A stretch of DNA of 64,000 bases from positions 186,001-250,000 of the forward strand of contig NZ_JAMXSB010000007.1 in assembly GCF_024124665.1 (NCBI RefSeq), in the 5' to 3' direction. This document shows, in pieces, positions 52,628-62,276 of this stretch (within the stretch, counting starts at the first letter, position 1; every line of letters begins with the position of its first letter). The notes below the pieces were generated by a model that saw only the letters and a list, made by a program, of their open reading frames with translations, did not search any database and was not told the origin of the DNA. The DNA is from Pleionea sp. CnH1-48. GTDB taxonomy: Bacteria; Pseudomonadota; Gammaproteobacteria; Enterobacterales; Kangiellaceae. A program made the position numbers and the translations under genes.

Positions 52628-54151
52628 ATGAGTCTGGAACGTTACTTTCAACCCTTTAGAGACGGCATAGTCGGCAGCGACTTGACGGCAGAAATCAACT
52701 CTCAACAATTGCCAATCGTCTATGCAGACTGGACAGCCAGCGGGCGCCTGTATCAACCAATCGAGGACTTTATGAGTCGTGTTATTGGTCCTTATGTTGC
52801 CAACACGCACACAGAAACCACGATGACAGGCACAACTATGACTCATGCCTATCACGAAGCTCAAACCGTCATCAAAAAGCACGTTAATGCAGACGACAAT
52901 GACGTCTTAATTGCTGCTGGTGCAGGCATGACAGCTGTTATTAATAAATTTCAGCGTATTTTAGGTTTGCGTATACCGGACAAATGGCTAGAGCGCATCG
53001 AGATTCCAGAAGAAGAAAAACCTGTTGTTTTTATCACTCACATGGAGCATCACTCCAACCAAACCACATGGAATACCTGTGAAGTGACCGTTCAGATGAT
53101 TCGACCAGATGCTAACGGCTTACCGGATCTCGAACATCTAGAGTCACTACTAGAAGAGTTTTCTGAACGTACTCTAAAAATAGGTGCCTTTACCGCTTGC
53201 AGTAACGTAACGGGAATCAAAACCCCTTATCACCAGATGGCTGAAATCATGCATCGTCATGGTGGGTTATGCTTTGTCGACTTTGCAGCATCAGCCCCCT
53301 ATGTCGATATTAATATGCACCCAGCGAATCCAGCACAAAAGCTGGATGCTATCTATTTTTCACCGCATAAATTTCTTGGTGGGCCCGGTAGCAGTGGCAT
53401 ATTAATTTTTGACAAAAAGCTTTATCAAAACAAAGTACCTGATCAGCCTGGCGGAGGCACAGTATCATGGACCAATCCGTGGGGTGATCAGAGCTTCTTC
53501 GAAGATATTGAAATCCGCGAAGACGGGGGAACCCCTGGCTTCTTGCAACTGATTCGCGCATCTTTGGCTGTTAAAGTGAAAGAAGCTATGGGTGTCAAAA
53601 ACATTGAATCAAGAGAAAAAGAACTGCGTGATATTCTGCAGGTTGAGCTGGCCAAAAACCCCAAAGTTAATATCCTGGAAAATAAACAACAGGATCGCCT
53701 CTGCATCGTGTCTTTCTATGTTTTAGGGTTACACCATAACTTGATCGTACGCTTGCTGAATGATCGCTTTGGTATACAAACTCGTGGCGGCTGCTCCTGC
53801 GCGGGAACCTACGGACACATCTTATTAGACGTCGATCAAAACACTTCGAATGAAATCACCGAAAAAATCGATGCAGGCGACTTAACCGATAAGCCTGGCT
53901 GGGTTCGGGTTTCTTTACACCCGACCAGCACCGATGCTGATGCGCGTAAAATTGTAGCGGCAATCAACGACATTATCGAAAACGCCGAAGAATGGTCTCA
54001 AGATTATTCATTTAAAACCTGCTCAGGTGAATTTGAATTACGCCACGATAACACGCGTTATTTATCACTCGGTGATTTTGATCCTTTATCACCATCTAAG
54101 GCACCATCCTCTTCCAGTGGATTATTTAACTGGCTTCACCGTAGCGCCTGA
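52628..54151 (+). CDS. Class V aminotransferase-fold PLP enzyme (cysteine desulfurase-like)
   Basis: A 507-residue protein. The PLP lysine is in SPHKFLGGPGSSG (about residue 248), and a conserved cysteine loop RGGCSCAGTYGH (about 385-396) stands where cysteine desulfurases have their active cysteine. THMEHHSNQTTW is the typical active-site stretch. Similar long proteins occur in bacteria as uncharacterised desulfurase or selenocysteine-lyase relatives. No iron-sulfur assembly gene is adjacent, so the substrate is open. Confidence 0.8.
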   Translation: MSLERYFQPFRDGIVGSDLTAEINSQQLPIVYADWTASGRLYQPIEDFMSRVIGPYVANTHTETTMTGTTMTHAYHEAQTVIKKHVNADDNDVLIAAGAGMTAVINKFQRILGLRIPDKWLERIEIPEEEKPVVFITHMEHHSNQTTWNTCEVTVQMIRPDANGLPDLEHLESLLEEFSERTLKIGAFTACSNVTGIKTPYHQMAEIMHRHGGLCFVDFAASAPYVDINMHPANPAQKLDAIYFSPHKFLGGPGSSGILIFDKKLYQNKVPDQPGGGTVSWTNPWGDQSFFEDIEIREDGGTPGFLQLIRASLAVKVKEAMGVKNIESREKELRDILQVELAKNPKVNILENKQQDRLCIVSFYVLGLHHNLIVRLLNDRFGIQTRGGCSCAGTYGHILLDVDQNTSNEITEKIDAGDLTDKPGWVRVSLHPTSTDADARKIVAAINDIIENAEEWSQDYSFKTCSGEFELRHDNTRYLSLGDFDPLSPSKAPSSSSGLFNWLHRSA

Positions 54152-54158
54152 TTGAGTT

Positions 54159-54183
54159 AACCCAAAGGCTTTGCCTTTGGGTT
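54159..54183 (+). terminator. Hairpin after the PLP enzyme gene
   Basis: AACCCAAAGGC (54159-54169) pairs perfectly with GCCTTTGGGTT (54173-54183). No T-run follows directly (CCTAAAC), so it is a poor intrinsic terminator by rule but an obvious stem. Confidence 0.5.
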
Positions 54184-54288
54184 CCTAAACTATAATTCTC
54201 CTTTTTTACCTCTATATCCTTTATTTCAATAGGCAATCGTTACTCCACCGTCTATCTTTTAACTATGTTTCTCTAACGCAATCGAAAT

Positions 54289-55248
54289 ATGTTAAAAGGA
54301 ATCACTCAACGTCTATTGCTCTGTTCTTTGCTGCTCATCATAACAAGCTGCACTCAACCTTCTGCCCCAGTAAAAATAGCGATTAATCCCTGGCCCGGTT
54401 ATGAATTTCTGTATCTGGCAGAGCAAAAAGGTTTTTTCGCTGATGAAAATCTCAATATTAAATTAGTGCAGTTGGCATCGCTGGGTGATGTACAACGGGC
54501 CTACCTTCAGGGTCGAGTTGATGGCATGGCAAGCACTGTTATCGAAGTGGTTCAAGTGGCCAGTGTAAGCAACACGTCTGTCGATATCATCCTGATACCC
54601 GATTACTCCATGGGTGGAGACGTCATCATTGCCCAAAAAGAGATAACTACACTAGCCGATCTTAAGAATAAACGCGTTGCTGCCGAAGTAGGATCTTTAG
54701 ATGTTTTCCTGTTGGCACTAGCACTCAAAAAAGCCAACATGCGTTTTTCTGATATTCAGATGGTGGGAATGGGACAATTAAGAATTGCCAGTGCCATGCT
54801 AAATGGAGAAATAGATGCCGCAATATCCTATCCACCTCATTCCATCAAACTGCTCTCCCATCAACAACAACATGTTATCTTTAGCAGTGCAGATGTTCCC
54901 AAGCAAATCATTGATACCATCAGCTTACGCGGTGATTTGCCACAGGTTGATTCAAACTGGTTAAAAAAATTCTATCGCGTTTGGCAACGAGCTCTGGATT
55001 TTGCAAAAACCAATCCAGAAGAAGCCCATCAAATCATGGCGACAAGAGAAGGTATATCATCAGACGAGTTCGAAGAAGCTCTATCGGGGATGGTACTACT
55101 TACATCCAGTGAACAACGCGGCGCTCTGACACACCCAACACTGCAAGAAAATGTTGCACTCATTTGCCATACTTTGCTTTCAGAAAACGCATTACAAGGA
55201 GACTGTGAAAAAATTCAGGAAAAGGTAAGGGTAAAATACCCTGAGTAA
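54289..55248 (+). CDS. Solute-binding lipoprotein (NMT1/TauA-like)
   Basis: The 319-residue product has a lipoprotein signal with lipobox ITSC (Cys21) and the fold signature of the NMT1/SsuA family: IAINPWPGYEFLYLAEQKGFF, then LADLKNKRVAAEVGSLDVFLL. No permease or ATPase is nearby. It is followed after 6 bases by a hybrid histidine kinase, so it most likely acts as a ligand-sensing partner rather than an import component. Confidence 0.85.
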   Translation: MLKGITQRLLLCSLLLIITSCTQPSAPVKIAINPWPGYEFLYLAEQKGFFADENLNIKLVQLASLGDVQRAYLQGRVDGMASTVIEVVQVASVSNTSVDIILIPDYSMGGDVIIAQKEITTLADLKNKRVAAEVGSLDVFLLALALKKANMRFSDIQMVGMGQLRIASAMLNGEIDAAISYPPHSIKLLSHQQQHVIFSSADVPKQIIDTISLRGDLPQVDSNWLKKFYRVWQRALDFAKTNPEEAHQIMATREGISSDEFEEALSGMVLLTSSEQRGALTHPTLQENVALICHTLLSENALQGDCEKIQEKVRVKYPE

Positions 55249-55254
55249 ATCACA

Positions 55255-57150
55255 ATGAAACGGATAAAATTAGAAAAGCATTTGACTTCTCGCCTTCTGA
55301 TTCCAATAGCCATTGGCTTCCCTGCCATTTTCTTCTTTATCATAATGGCTATTAATCAACATACTGAGACATTACTGGTTGATCGAGTCAAAGCCAGGGC
55401 TTATGAACTGGCAGAAACTTTGAGCCTGGTCATTGAATCGCGCAGTCACTCCTCCCTTATCATCAGTACAGCAAATTCCGTTGGAACCTTTGAAGATGTC
55501 GATCTCATCATTGTTGTTGATGATAGTAATAAACAAGTCATCGCTTCTAATAAGAACCAGCTTGTTAACCAATCCGTTGACACTATTGCGCTTGAAAAGA
55601 TAAAAAACTATCTGGTTCCTGCTGTTGGTTCCTCCAATCATACATTTTCTAAATATGGAAAGGATCGATATGTCTTAGTGTATAAAGCACCTATAGCTCG
55701 CTCACAAAGCACTTCTTTGTCATACCTATCTATCGGTATTTTTTTACATTCCCAACAAAATGTACGAATAATAGAGGACTACACTGATTCCATTTATCTG
55801 GTGATTGCCGTCTCTATAGGTGTCCTCATCATCGCTTATGCCTTTATTATCAGAAGAATTATTTTAATCCCCCTTGCTCAGTTAAATCGCTCCATTACCG
55901 ATAGTCGAGAACAAGATAAACCCTGCTTAAGCCATTACCAATCCACAGACGAGATCGGGCAATTGACACAAACTTATAACAACATGATCGCGGCTCACTA
56001 CGAACGACAAGAAGCCTTAGAGCAGGCGCGACAATTAAGCGAAGCAGCGGCACAAGCCAAAAGCGATTTTTTGGCGACTATGACTCACGAAATAAGAACC
56101 CCACTTAATGGTGTATTAGGAGCCAACGAACTGTTGATGCAGTCCTCTTTGAACAAGGAGCAGCAAGAATATGTTCATCTAATTAAAAGCTCAGGAACAC
56201 TGTTGCTGGCGGTTGTGAATGATATTTTGGATTTCTCTAAAATAGAAGCCGGAAAACTTGAGCTATCCAAAGAGTCCATTGAACTAAAAGATATCCTCAC
56301 AGACGTCTCTTCAATATTTCAATTTGACGCCAACCATAAAGGACTGTCTCTCTTTGTGAACCTTCCAACGGAATCCATACCACCACTCTGGGGCGATGGT
56401 ATTCGCATCCGCCAAATCATGATTAATCTGCTAAACAACGCCGTTAAGTTTACCGATACTGGCCATATTGAAGTCAAATTAGTGATTAAAGAAAAAAGTG
56501 CGACCCGCATTCTGATTCAAATTTCGGTCGTAGATACAGGGATAGGTATTGAAGCCGATAAGATTGACCTTCTTTTCGAAAAATTTACTCAAGCGGACTC
56601 ATCAACCACAAGAAAATACGGAGGAACCGGGCTGGGCCTGTCCATCTGTAAAGAACTGATTGAGTTGATGGAAGGAGAGATCACCGTTAGCAGCCGTCCA
56701 GGACAAGGAACTCAATTTAATATCGACTTAGCTTTCCCCATAGTCGATGAAAAAATAAGCGCTCCAACGCCCGCGGCCCCCCTTCCAAGCACCAAATCGC
56801 TGTCGATACTCATTGCAGAAGACACCGAGGTTAATCGAATCATCATAACCAAAATACTTCAAACACAAGGACATGAAGCGCTTTGTGTAAACAATGGACA
56901 AGAAGCGGTAGAGATACTATCCCGAGAAAACTTTGACTTAATCATCATGGATTGCCAAATGCCCGTCATGGATGGATTCGAAGCTACTCGTCAGATCCGC
57001 AAAATGAACAAGGATATCCCCATCATCGCTTTAACAGCAGGAGCCACTCAAGAGACAAAAGACCGATGTCTTGCCAGCGGCATGGACCTTTTTTTAACGA
57101 AACCGATCGCTCCCCACCTACTACAAGAAGCACTCAGTAGCTTTACCTAG
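55255..57150 (+). CDS. Hybrid sensor histidine kinase with receiver domain
   Basis: A 631-residue membrane kinase: helix about 13-33, periplasmic sensor about 34-175, helix about 180-202, HAMP about 203-255, HisKA with the phospho-His in MTHEIRTPLNG (about 279-289), ATPase domain (NNAVKF, DTGIGI, GGTGLGLSI) and a C-terminal receiver (about 517-630; phospho-Asp in LIIMDCQMPVMDGFEA). There is no HPt domain, so the phosphate must pass to a protein encoded elsewhere. It is cotranscribed with the preceding binding lipoprotein. Confidence 0.93.
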   Translation: MKRIKLEKHLTSRLLIPIAIGFPAIFFFIIMAINQHTETLLVDRVKARAYELAETLSLVIESRSHSSLIISTANSVGTFEDVDLIIVVDDSNKQVIASNKNQLVNQSVDTIALEKIKNYLVPAVGSSNHTFSKYGKDRYVLVYKAPIARSQSTSLSYLSIGIFLHSQQNVRIIEDYTDSIYLVIAVSIGVLIIAYAFIIRRIILIPLAQLNRSITDSREQDKPCLSHYQSTDEIGQLTQTYNNMIAAHYERQEALEQARQLSEAAAQAKSDFLATMTHEIRTPLNGVLGANELLMQSSLNKEQQEYVHLIKSSGTLLLAVVNDILDFSKIEAGKLELSKESIELKDILTDVSSIFQFDANHKGLSLFVNLPTESIPPLWGDGIRIRQIMINLLNNAVKFTDTGHIEVKLVIKEKSATRILIQISVVDTGIGIEADKIDLLFEKFTQADSSTTRKYGGTGLGLSICKELIELMEGEITVSSRPGQGTQFNIDLAFPIVDEKISAPTPAAPLPSTKSLSILIAEDTEVNRIIITKILQTQGHEALCVNNGQEAVEILSRENFDLIIMDCQMPVMDGFEATRQIRKMNKDIPIIALTAGATQETKDRCLASGMDLFLTKPIAPHLLQEALSSFT

Positions 57151-57223
57151 CTCAGTCTTGCTGATTCTCATCTCTATTCATTACTCAACATTCGTTTCGT
57201 CCCATTAGCAATTCGTTACATCT

Positions 57224-57238
57224 TTGACATAATATGAC
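57224..57238. promoter_or_regulatory. Second copy of the TGACATAATATG operator
   Basis: TTGACATAATATGAC matches the arm at 44-58 (TTGACATAATATGTC) in 14 of 15 bases. It lies about 200 bases before the small secreted protein gene at 57439. No good -10 is found at normal spacing. This suggests a shared regulator. Confidence 0.4.
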
Positions 57239-57438
57239 AGAACTCATCCACTAATATAGCCATTGAGTTCAGTAATCAGCGCACAAAATAAAAATAATTG
57301 AAATAACTTATGCTATTTCGGGACTATTTAGGCCGCTTGAACGTTTACTAAAAGAAATCAGAACGAATGTGAACATCATAAGAGCTATGTGAGCATTCCA
57401 ACAGAATAAATTATGCCGCTTAAGAGAAGGAAAAAGTT

Positions 57439-57894
57439 ATGAAAAATCTAATGGCGATTATTGCTTTTGCGATAACATTAAATGCGGGGGCATCGGAGTG
57501 CACGGAGTTTGGCAGTGATATTGCGACAGCGGTAGAAAACGCGGAAGCAAAGTGGCAAAAAGTAAAGATCAATGCCGAAGCAAAGAACAAAAAGATAAAA
57601 CGAACAGATGCGAAACTCATTAGAACGGAGTTACTCAATCGTGAGCTAAGAAAAAAATCGCTCTCATCTTATTTGAAATATGTCTCTAGAGATTACAACG
57701 GATTCAAAGGAAAGCCAGTTAACGGCAGCATCATTGGTGCTGTTTATACTTATGAATGTGAAAATGATATCATTGGCGACACGCACATAGTGAACTTATA
57801 CAGCTCACTTGAGCAGTGTGCACAAAGTGATGGTGACGATGCTTTTGAAAAAACAAAAAACTGTACTTCACAACAGCTTGCTAATCTGGAGTAA
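57439..57894 (+). CDS. Small secreted protein of unknown function
   Basis: The 151-residue product has a signal peptide (cleavage near AGAS-E, residue 19) and a basic helical region (about 30-80) followed by a segment with GSIIGAVYTYECENDI. Four Cys are present in the mature part. A strong ribosome site (AGAGAAGGA) precedes it. I do not recognise the family. The shared operator 200 bases upstream may regulate it. Confidence 0.7.
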   Translation: MKNLMAIIAFAITLNAGASECTEFGSDIATAVENAEAKWQKVKINAEAKNKKIKRTDAKLIRTELLNRELRKKSLSSYLKYVSRDYNGFKGKPVNGSIIGAVYTYECENDIIGDTHIVNLYSSLEQCAQSDGDDAFEKTKNCTSQQLANLE

Positions 57895-57939
57895 TCAGCG
57901 ATCACCTAAGTACCAAACTGCTCTTTCTGACAGTCTATT

Positions 57940-57976
57940 AAAGGCACTCGGGTAAACTTATCCGAGTGCCTTTCTT
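57940..57976 (+). terminator. Intrinsic terminator
   Basis: AAAGGCACTCGG (57940-57951) pairs with CCGAGTGCCTTT (57962-57973), followed by CTT. It ends the unit of the small secreted protein. Confidence 0.8.
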
Positions 57977-57994
57977 GAATAAAGGAATATCATA

Positions 57995-58531
57995 ATGCAA
58001 TGTCCTAGTTGTGTTGAAAGTTACTTGCGACCGGTCAAACTTACCGATAGCTTTCCTGCCTATCACTGCTTAGCATGTGAAGGTTATTTAATTGACATAT
58101 TAAATTATCGAATGTGGCGTGACTCAAATCCACAAAGTGTTGAAGCTAAATCAAGCATCAAGGTGATCGAAGACACATCTAATGCTGTGCATTGCCCTCG
58201 TTGCGATAAATTTATGGCAAAGTATCGAATCAGTCATGAAACGGACAATCGCCTCGATGTCTGCAATCATTGCAGCAGCATCTGGTTTGATGGCGGCGAG
58301 TGGCATATACTCGCTAAACTTGGTCTCGAAGATAAAATACCCGAAATCATCTCTGAGCCCTGGCAAGTCAACATTAAAAAAACGATTGCACAACAATCCA
58401 TTGATGGCAAATTTCAACAGCTTCTAGGCGATGACTTTAATAAAACGAAAGACTTCGCAGAATGGATAAAGCAACACCCTAAACAAGATGTTGTATTTGA
58501 CTATCTTCTAAGAGTAAAAAATAAACTTTAA
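57995..58531 (+). CDS. zf-TFIIB-type zinc ribbon protein
   Basis: A 178-residue soluble protein with two zinc ribbons: CPSC ... CLAC (about 3-27) and CPRC ... CNHC (about 68-91), the second followed by SSIWFDGGEW, the usual zf-TFIIB ending. A helical tail follows. Function of bacterial members is unknown. Its TAA overlaps the stop of the convergent SDR gene. Confidence 0.8.
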   Translation: MQCPSCVESYLRPVKLTDSFPAYHCLACEGYLIDILNYRMWRDSNPQSVEAKSSIKVIEDTSNAVHCPRCDKFMAKYRISHETDNRLDVCNHCSSIWFDGGEWHILAKLGLEDKIPEIISEPWQVNIKKTIAQQSIDGKFQQLLGDDFNKTKDFAEWIKQHPKQDVVFDYLLRVKNKL

Positions 58532-59361
58532 CCTTTAGCTAAGAGAGAATCGAGCCAACGAGTAGGAAGCAGGCGTTTTAATATTGCAAACAAATGAGTT
58601 GGAAAAGTCACTCGATAACGAGCTTTAGGATTAGAACTCTCTAAAGCGTGAATCAACTTCTTGGTCACACTAGAAGGCTCCAAAGTAAACTGTGCAGCAA
58701 TATCGGGTTTACCTAAACGTTCCAGTTGCAACTGATAGTCGGCAGCATGAACTGAGCCTTCAATATCGATATGCTGCTTGAACTTCGCTAAAGCATTCGC
58801 TCGAAATTGGGTCTTAATAGGGCCTGGCTCGATCAAACTAACATGAATATCGATATCCATAAGCTCTAACCTTAAGGTATCAACCAACCCCTCCAGCGCA
58901 AATTTGCTGGCATTGTAAGCACCACGAAAAGGCATACATACAAAGCCCAGCACAGAGCTGTTATAAATAATACGTCCGAACCCTTGTTTTCTCATCACTG
59001 GTAACACCAGACGAGTAAGCTCATGCCAACCGAAAACATTAGTTTCAAACTGCTCTTTTAATACTCCTGTTGGTAAATCTTCCACCGCTCCTGGCTGTCC
59101 ATAGGCACCATTATGAAAAACCGCATGCAGTTCTCCCTGAGTCTGCTGTAAGATTTCTTCAACCACCCGTGCCATCATATCGAAGTCGGTAACATCTAAT
59201 TGATAAGCATTTAATCCTTGTTGTTTTAGCTCTTCAACATCTTCTGCTTTTCTTGCTGTTGCAAAAACTTGATAACCTCTTTTATGAAGTGTCAAAGCAC
59301 TATCCAGCCCAATACCTGTAGAACATCCTGTTATTAATACGGAATGAATTTTAGCCATCAT
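58528..59361 (-). CDS. Short-chain dehydrogenase/reductase
   Basis: A 277-residue SDR: cofactor motif TGCSTGIG (about 10-17), NGAYG near 86 and the catalytic YNASK (about 153-157) with a Ser about 13 residues earlier. The N-terminal TGxxxGxG with following Ala/Arg suggests NADP(H). Substrate is unknown. Start 59361 (MMAKIHSVLITG) is chosen; a longer frame to 59394 would add a hydrophobic stretch without a ribosome site. Convergent with the zinc ribbon gene, the stops overlapping by four bases. Confidence 0.85.
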   Translation of the reverse strand: MMAKIHSVLITGCSTGIGLDSALTLHKRGYQVFATARKAEDVEELKQQGLNAYQLDVTDFDMMARVVEEILQQTQGELHAVFHNGAYGQPGAVEDLPTGVLKEQFETNVFGWHELTRLVLPVMRKQGFGRIIYNSSVLGFVCMPFRGAYNASKFALEGLVDTLRLELMDIDIHVSLIEPGPIKTQFRANALAKFKQHIDIEGSVHAADYQLQLERLGKPDIAAQFTLEPSSVTKKLIHALESSNPKARYRVTFPTHLFAILKRLLPTRWLDSLLAKG

Positions 59362-59664
59362 GAGAACCAATATCGCTATGAGAAACTTGGTCATGTTATA
59401 ACATACTCGCTGTAGATGTATAAAGGAAAGGTTACTCCTTATAGAGTATGAAAGGAGTATCTTATGCTCTTGATTTCAAACTTGAAAGTACCAAACTCTA
59501 GCTTTATGAATGTTTTTTAGGCGAATAAAATAATTTGCTGAATAGTCACTTAATCAGAGACTTCATTCTTAAAATATTCTTTAAAAATAAGTCTTTTACT
59601 GGCTTCATGCTAGATGATTATTCAGTTATTATTTTCACACCAAATGGAAACAGGATACATATCT

Positions 59665-60057
59665 ATGAAAGCCCTTATCTGTATTTTAGTAATTTCTTTA
59701 TCAACAACTTATGTATCAGCTCATGATAGGGATAGTATAAGTCGTCATGATTTTTATAAACTTGAAGAGAAAATTGATAAGCTTCTTCGTCAGAATCAGA
59801 AGTTAATTAACCGGGTTGCTCAACTAGAAGGTGAAGTTGAGAAAATGTCATCAGACTTAATCAAACTGTCTCACGATCGACCTTCACGGTATCATCCACC
59901 AAAGGAAGAATTTGTCTGTACTGTCAGCACCATGTCAAAAGGTACTTTTATCGGTAAGGCAACAAAAAAGATAGAAGCCCGAGCTAAAGCAATTCAAAAG
60001 TGTGAAAAAGCCGGTGGCAGAAGTCAATGCCAGATGAACCGTCCCGTTTGTGAGTAA
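59665..60057 (+). CDS. Small secreted coiled-coil protein
   Basis: The 130-residue product has a signal peptide (MKALICILVISLSTTYVSA), a coiled coil (about 28-68, YKLEEKIDKLLRQNQKLINR) and a C-terminal domain with Cys residues (FVCTVSTMSKGTFIGKATKK, ending CQMNRPVCE). Start 59665 is chosen because the signal peptide starts there; AGGA is 12 bases upstream. Family not recognised. Confidence 0.65.
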   Translation: MKALICILVISLSTTYVSAHDRDSISRHDFYKLEEKIDKLLRQNQKLINRVAQLEGEVEKMSSDLIKLSHDRPSRYHPPKEEFVCTVSTMSKGTFIGKATKKIEARAKAIQKCEKAGGRSQCQMNRPVCE

Positions 60058-60064
60058 TAGAAAT

Positions 60065-60095
60065 AAGCGTTAAGTTCTGATGCTTAACGCTTTTC
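60065..60095. terminator. Bidirectional terminator
   Basis: AAGCGTTAAG (60065-60074) pairs with CTTAACGCTT (60083-60092), followed by TTC. It separates the coiled-coil gene from the convergent LysR gene, and includes the 3' end of the latter. Confidence 0.8.
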
Positions 60096-60980
60096 ATTTC
60101 CTATCATTTTATACTGCTCCCATAAATACTGAGCAACAGCTCCATGGCGTTTATCTTTACGCCGAAATGCTCTAACTTCTCCACTAAATTCACTTTCGGT
60201 ATCGTCCAGAATAATTCTTTGCAGTTCACCAGATTTCAATTCATCTTCTATTTCATGACGAGAGATCAGTCCCCACCCAATACCCGATTTAAGCAGTGCC
60301 TTTAACGTAATAATATCTCGAGTCTTAAAATGTTGAACACAATTTTGATAACTGGTCAGTCGCTCATTATCAAAACTGAATTCTGTTTCCATGATCGAGG
60401 CAACGGGAATATGGCGTAGATCATCTGCTCTTTTGATTTTCTTAACATCAATCAACGATGGAGAAGCAACCAACACAATATTAAATGACATAAGCGGAAG
60501 CGTTTCCAGGTCACCTAATGAGTGAAATAAGTGAAACCAGGGGCCAATGCCCAGATCAGCTTCATCCTCGTTAATCTGTTTAAGAGAAGTAAACCGGACT
60601 CCCCCTCGGATACGAAACTCAGTGGCCTGAAATCGTTTTTGCGCCTCACACATAGGCCTCATCACCAGATCAACAGGACACACATGCTCGTAACTTAAAC
60701 GAAATAAAGGCTCATCACCTTGTGCTAATTGTCGACCCAGGGATTTCAAATACTCGCTTTGTTCCAATACACTCAAACTCTGACGATAAAATGTCTTACC
60801 TCGTGAGGTTAGCTGCAATCGATACTGGGATCGATCCAGGATCTGGAAGCCAAACTCATCTTCCATTTTACGGATAGCCATCGACAAAGCAGGTTGAGTC
60901 TTATGTAATGCCTCAGCGGCTCGTTTCAGACTGCCCAGCTCAACAATTTGCTGCAAAATGCGTAATTGCTCCAGAGTCAT
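60084..60980 (-). CDS. LysR-type transcriptional regulator
   Basis: A 298-residue regulator with the LysR helix-turn-helix at the N-terminus (MTLEQLRILQQIVELGSLKR, then AAEALHKTQPALSMAIRKME) and a periplasmic-binding-like effector domain. It is divergent from the RND efflux genes across 204 bases, which suggests that it controls them. The effector is unknown. Confidence 0.9.
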   Translation of the reverse strand: MTLEQLRILQQIVELGSLKRAAEALHKTQPALSMAIRKMEDEFGFQILDRSQYRLQLTSRGKTFYRQSLSVLEQSEYLKSLGRQLAQGDEPLFRLSYEHVCPVDLVMRPMCEAQKRFQATEFRIRGGVRFTSLKQINEDEADLGIGPWFHLFHSLGDLETLPLMSFNIVLVASPSLIDVKKIKRADDLRHIPVASIMETEFSFDNERLTSYQNCVQHFKTRDIITLKALLKSGIGWGLISRHEIEDELKSGELQRIILDDTESEFSGEVRAFRRKDKRHGAVAQYLWEQYKMIGNEKR

Positions 60981-61184
60981 AAATAATATTTAACAAGATT
61001 TAAAAATAATATAAATTTTATTTTAACACTGATGAGATTATTCTGCCCACCAATAACGTGGAGTTTCTCTGTTTAGACGATGCAAGCACTTACTTCTTGA
61101 CGTCTCCTCGAGCAAGCCCTCCACGCTTAGATGTCGCCAGCTATACTATTCTGCAAATGTACGTTTATTTGAATTGAGATTATT

Positions 61185-62276
61185 ATGATCGCTCGTTATC
61201 CACTAATTCTGATTACTACCATCCTTCTGTTACCGCTTACTGGCTGTGATTCCCCCCAGCAAGCCGCTCAGCAGGAGGTCATCCGTCCAGCCAAAATCAC
61301 TCAAGTCACCGATGCCTCAGAGCAGTTGATTCGCACTTTTCCAGCTCAGGTTGAAGCCAATGTCGGATCGAATTTGGCATTTCGAGTCAGTGGAGAACTA
61401 CAAAACTTCGTCGTAAAAGCCGGACAGGAAGTTAAACAAGGACAATTGCTTGCCAAGCTTGACCCAGAAGATTTTCAACTTCAGCTTGATGACCGCACTG
61501 CTCGACATCAACTGGCGATCTCTCAGTTCCAACGCGCTGAGGCATTGGTTAGCAAAAACTTATCCTCTCAATCAAATTATGACGAAGCAAAAGCCAATCT
61601 ACTCATTGCAGAGTCGAACTTAAAGAAAGCAGAAACCGACTTGGCTTATACCGAGTTAAGAGCGCCTTACAACGGCACCATATCGAAAGTGTACATAAAA
61701 AATCATGAAAACATTCAAGCTAAGCAAAACATTCTGAGAATCCAAAGCCGCGAAATTATTGATGTATCCATACAACTTCCAGAGCGACTGGTTGCGCATA
61801 TCAAAAAAGGCACTGGATACAAACCTACCGTTAGATTCGATGCTTTCCCTGAGAAATCTTATGAAATAAAAGTTAAAGAATGGGACACACAAGCGGATGC
61901 CGCAACACTCACTTATAAAGTCGTATTTTCTCTGCCGGTACCCGAAGGGTTTAATGTGTTTCCGGGTATGACCGCCAAAGTTTATATGGACCTCAGTAAA
62001 ATCACTGACTTTGGACAAAACCTCTTTACGCTTCCTGTGGATGCTGTGTTTTCACCTGAAGACATACAACTGCAAAGTGATGAGCGATTTGTCTGGAAAT
62101 TTGATCCTGAAACACAAACCGTTAGTAGACTTAAAGTAAAAGTAGGAGAAATTCACTCCGAAGGCATTGAGATACTTGAAGGACTCAACTCGGGAGACGA
62201 AATCGTCACCGCCGGAGTACATTATTTGTCAGAAGGTATGAAAATACGTCCTTGGTCTAGAGAGCGAGGCCTATAA
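61185..62276 (+). CDS. RND efflux periplasmic adaptor (membrane fusion lipoprotein)
   Basis: A 363-residue adaptor with a lipobox LTGC (Cys21), a lipoyl/barrel-sandwich domain (about 60-85 and 165-195), a coiled hairpin (about 90-150; NYDEAKANLLIAESNLKKAETDL) and the beta-barrel and membrane-proximal parts. It joins the inner membrane pump to an outer membrane TolC-type channel. Its TAA overlaps the ATG of the pump gene. Confidence 0.93.
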   Translation: MIARYPLILITTILLLPLTGCDSPQQAAQQEVIRPAKITQVTDASEQLIRTFPAQVEANVGSNLAFRVSGELQNFVVKAGQEVKQGQLLAKLDPEDFQLQLDDRTARHQLAISQFQRAEALVSKNLSSQSNYDEAKANLLIAESNLKKAETDLAYTELRAPYNGTISKVYIKNHENIQAKQNILRIQSREIIDVSIQLPERLVAHIKKGTGYKPTVRFDAFPEKSYEIKVKEWDTQADAATLTYKVVFSLPVPEGFNVFPGMTAKVYMDLSKITDFGQNLFTLPVDAVFSPEDIQLQSDERFVWKFDPETQTVSRLKVKVGEIHSEGIEILEGLNSGDEIVTAGVHYLSEGMKIRPWSRERGL

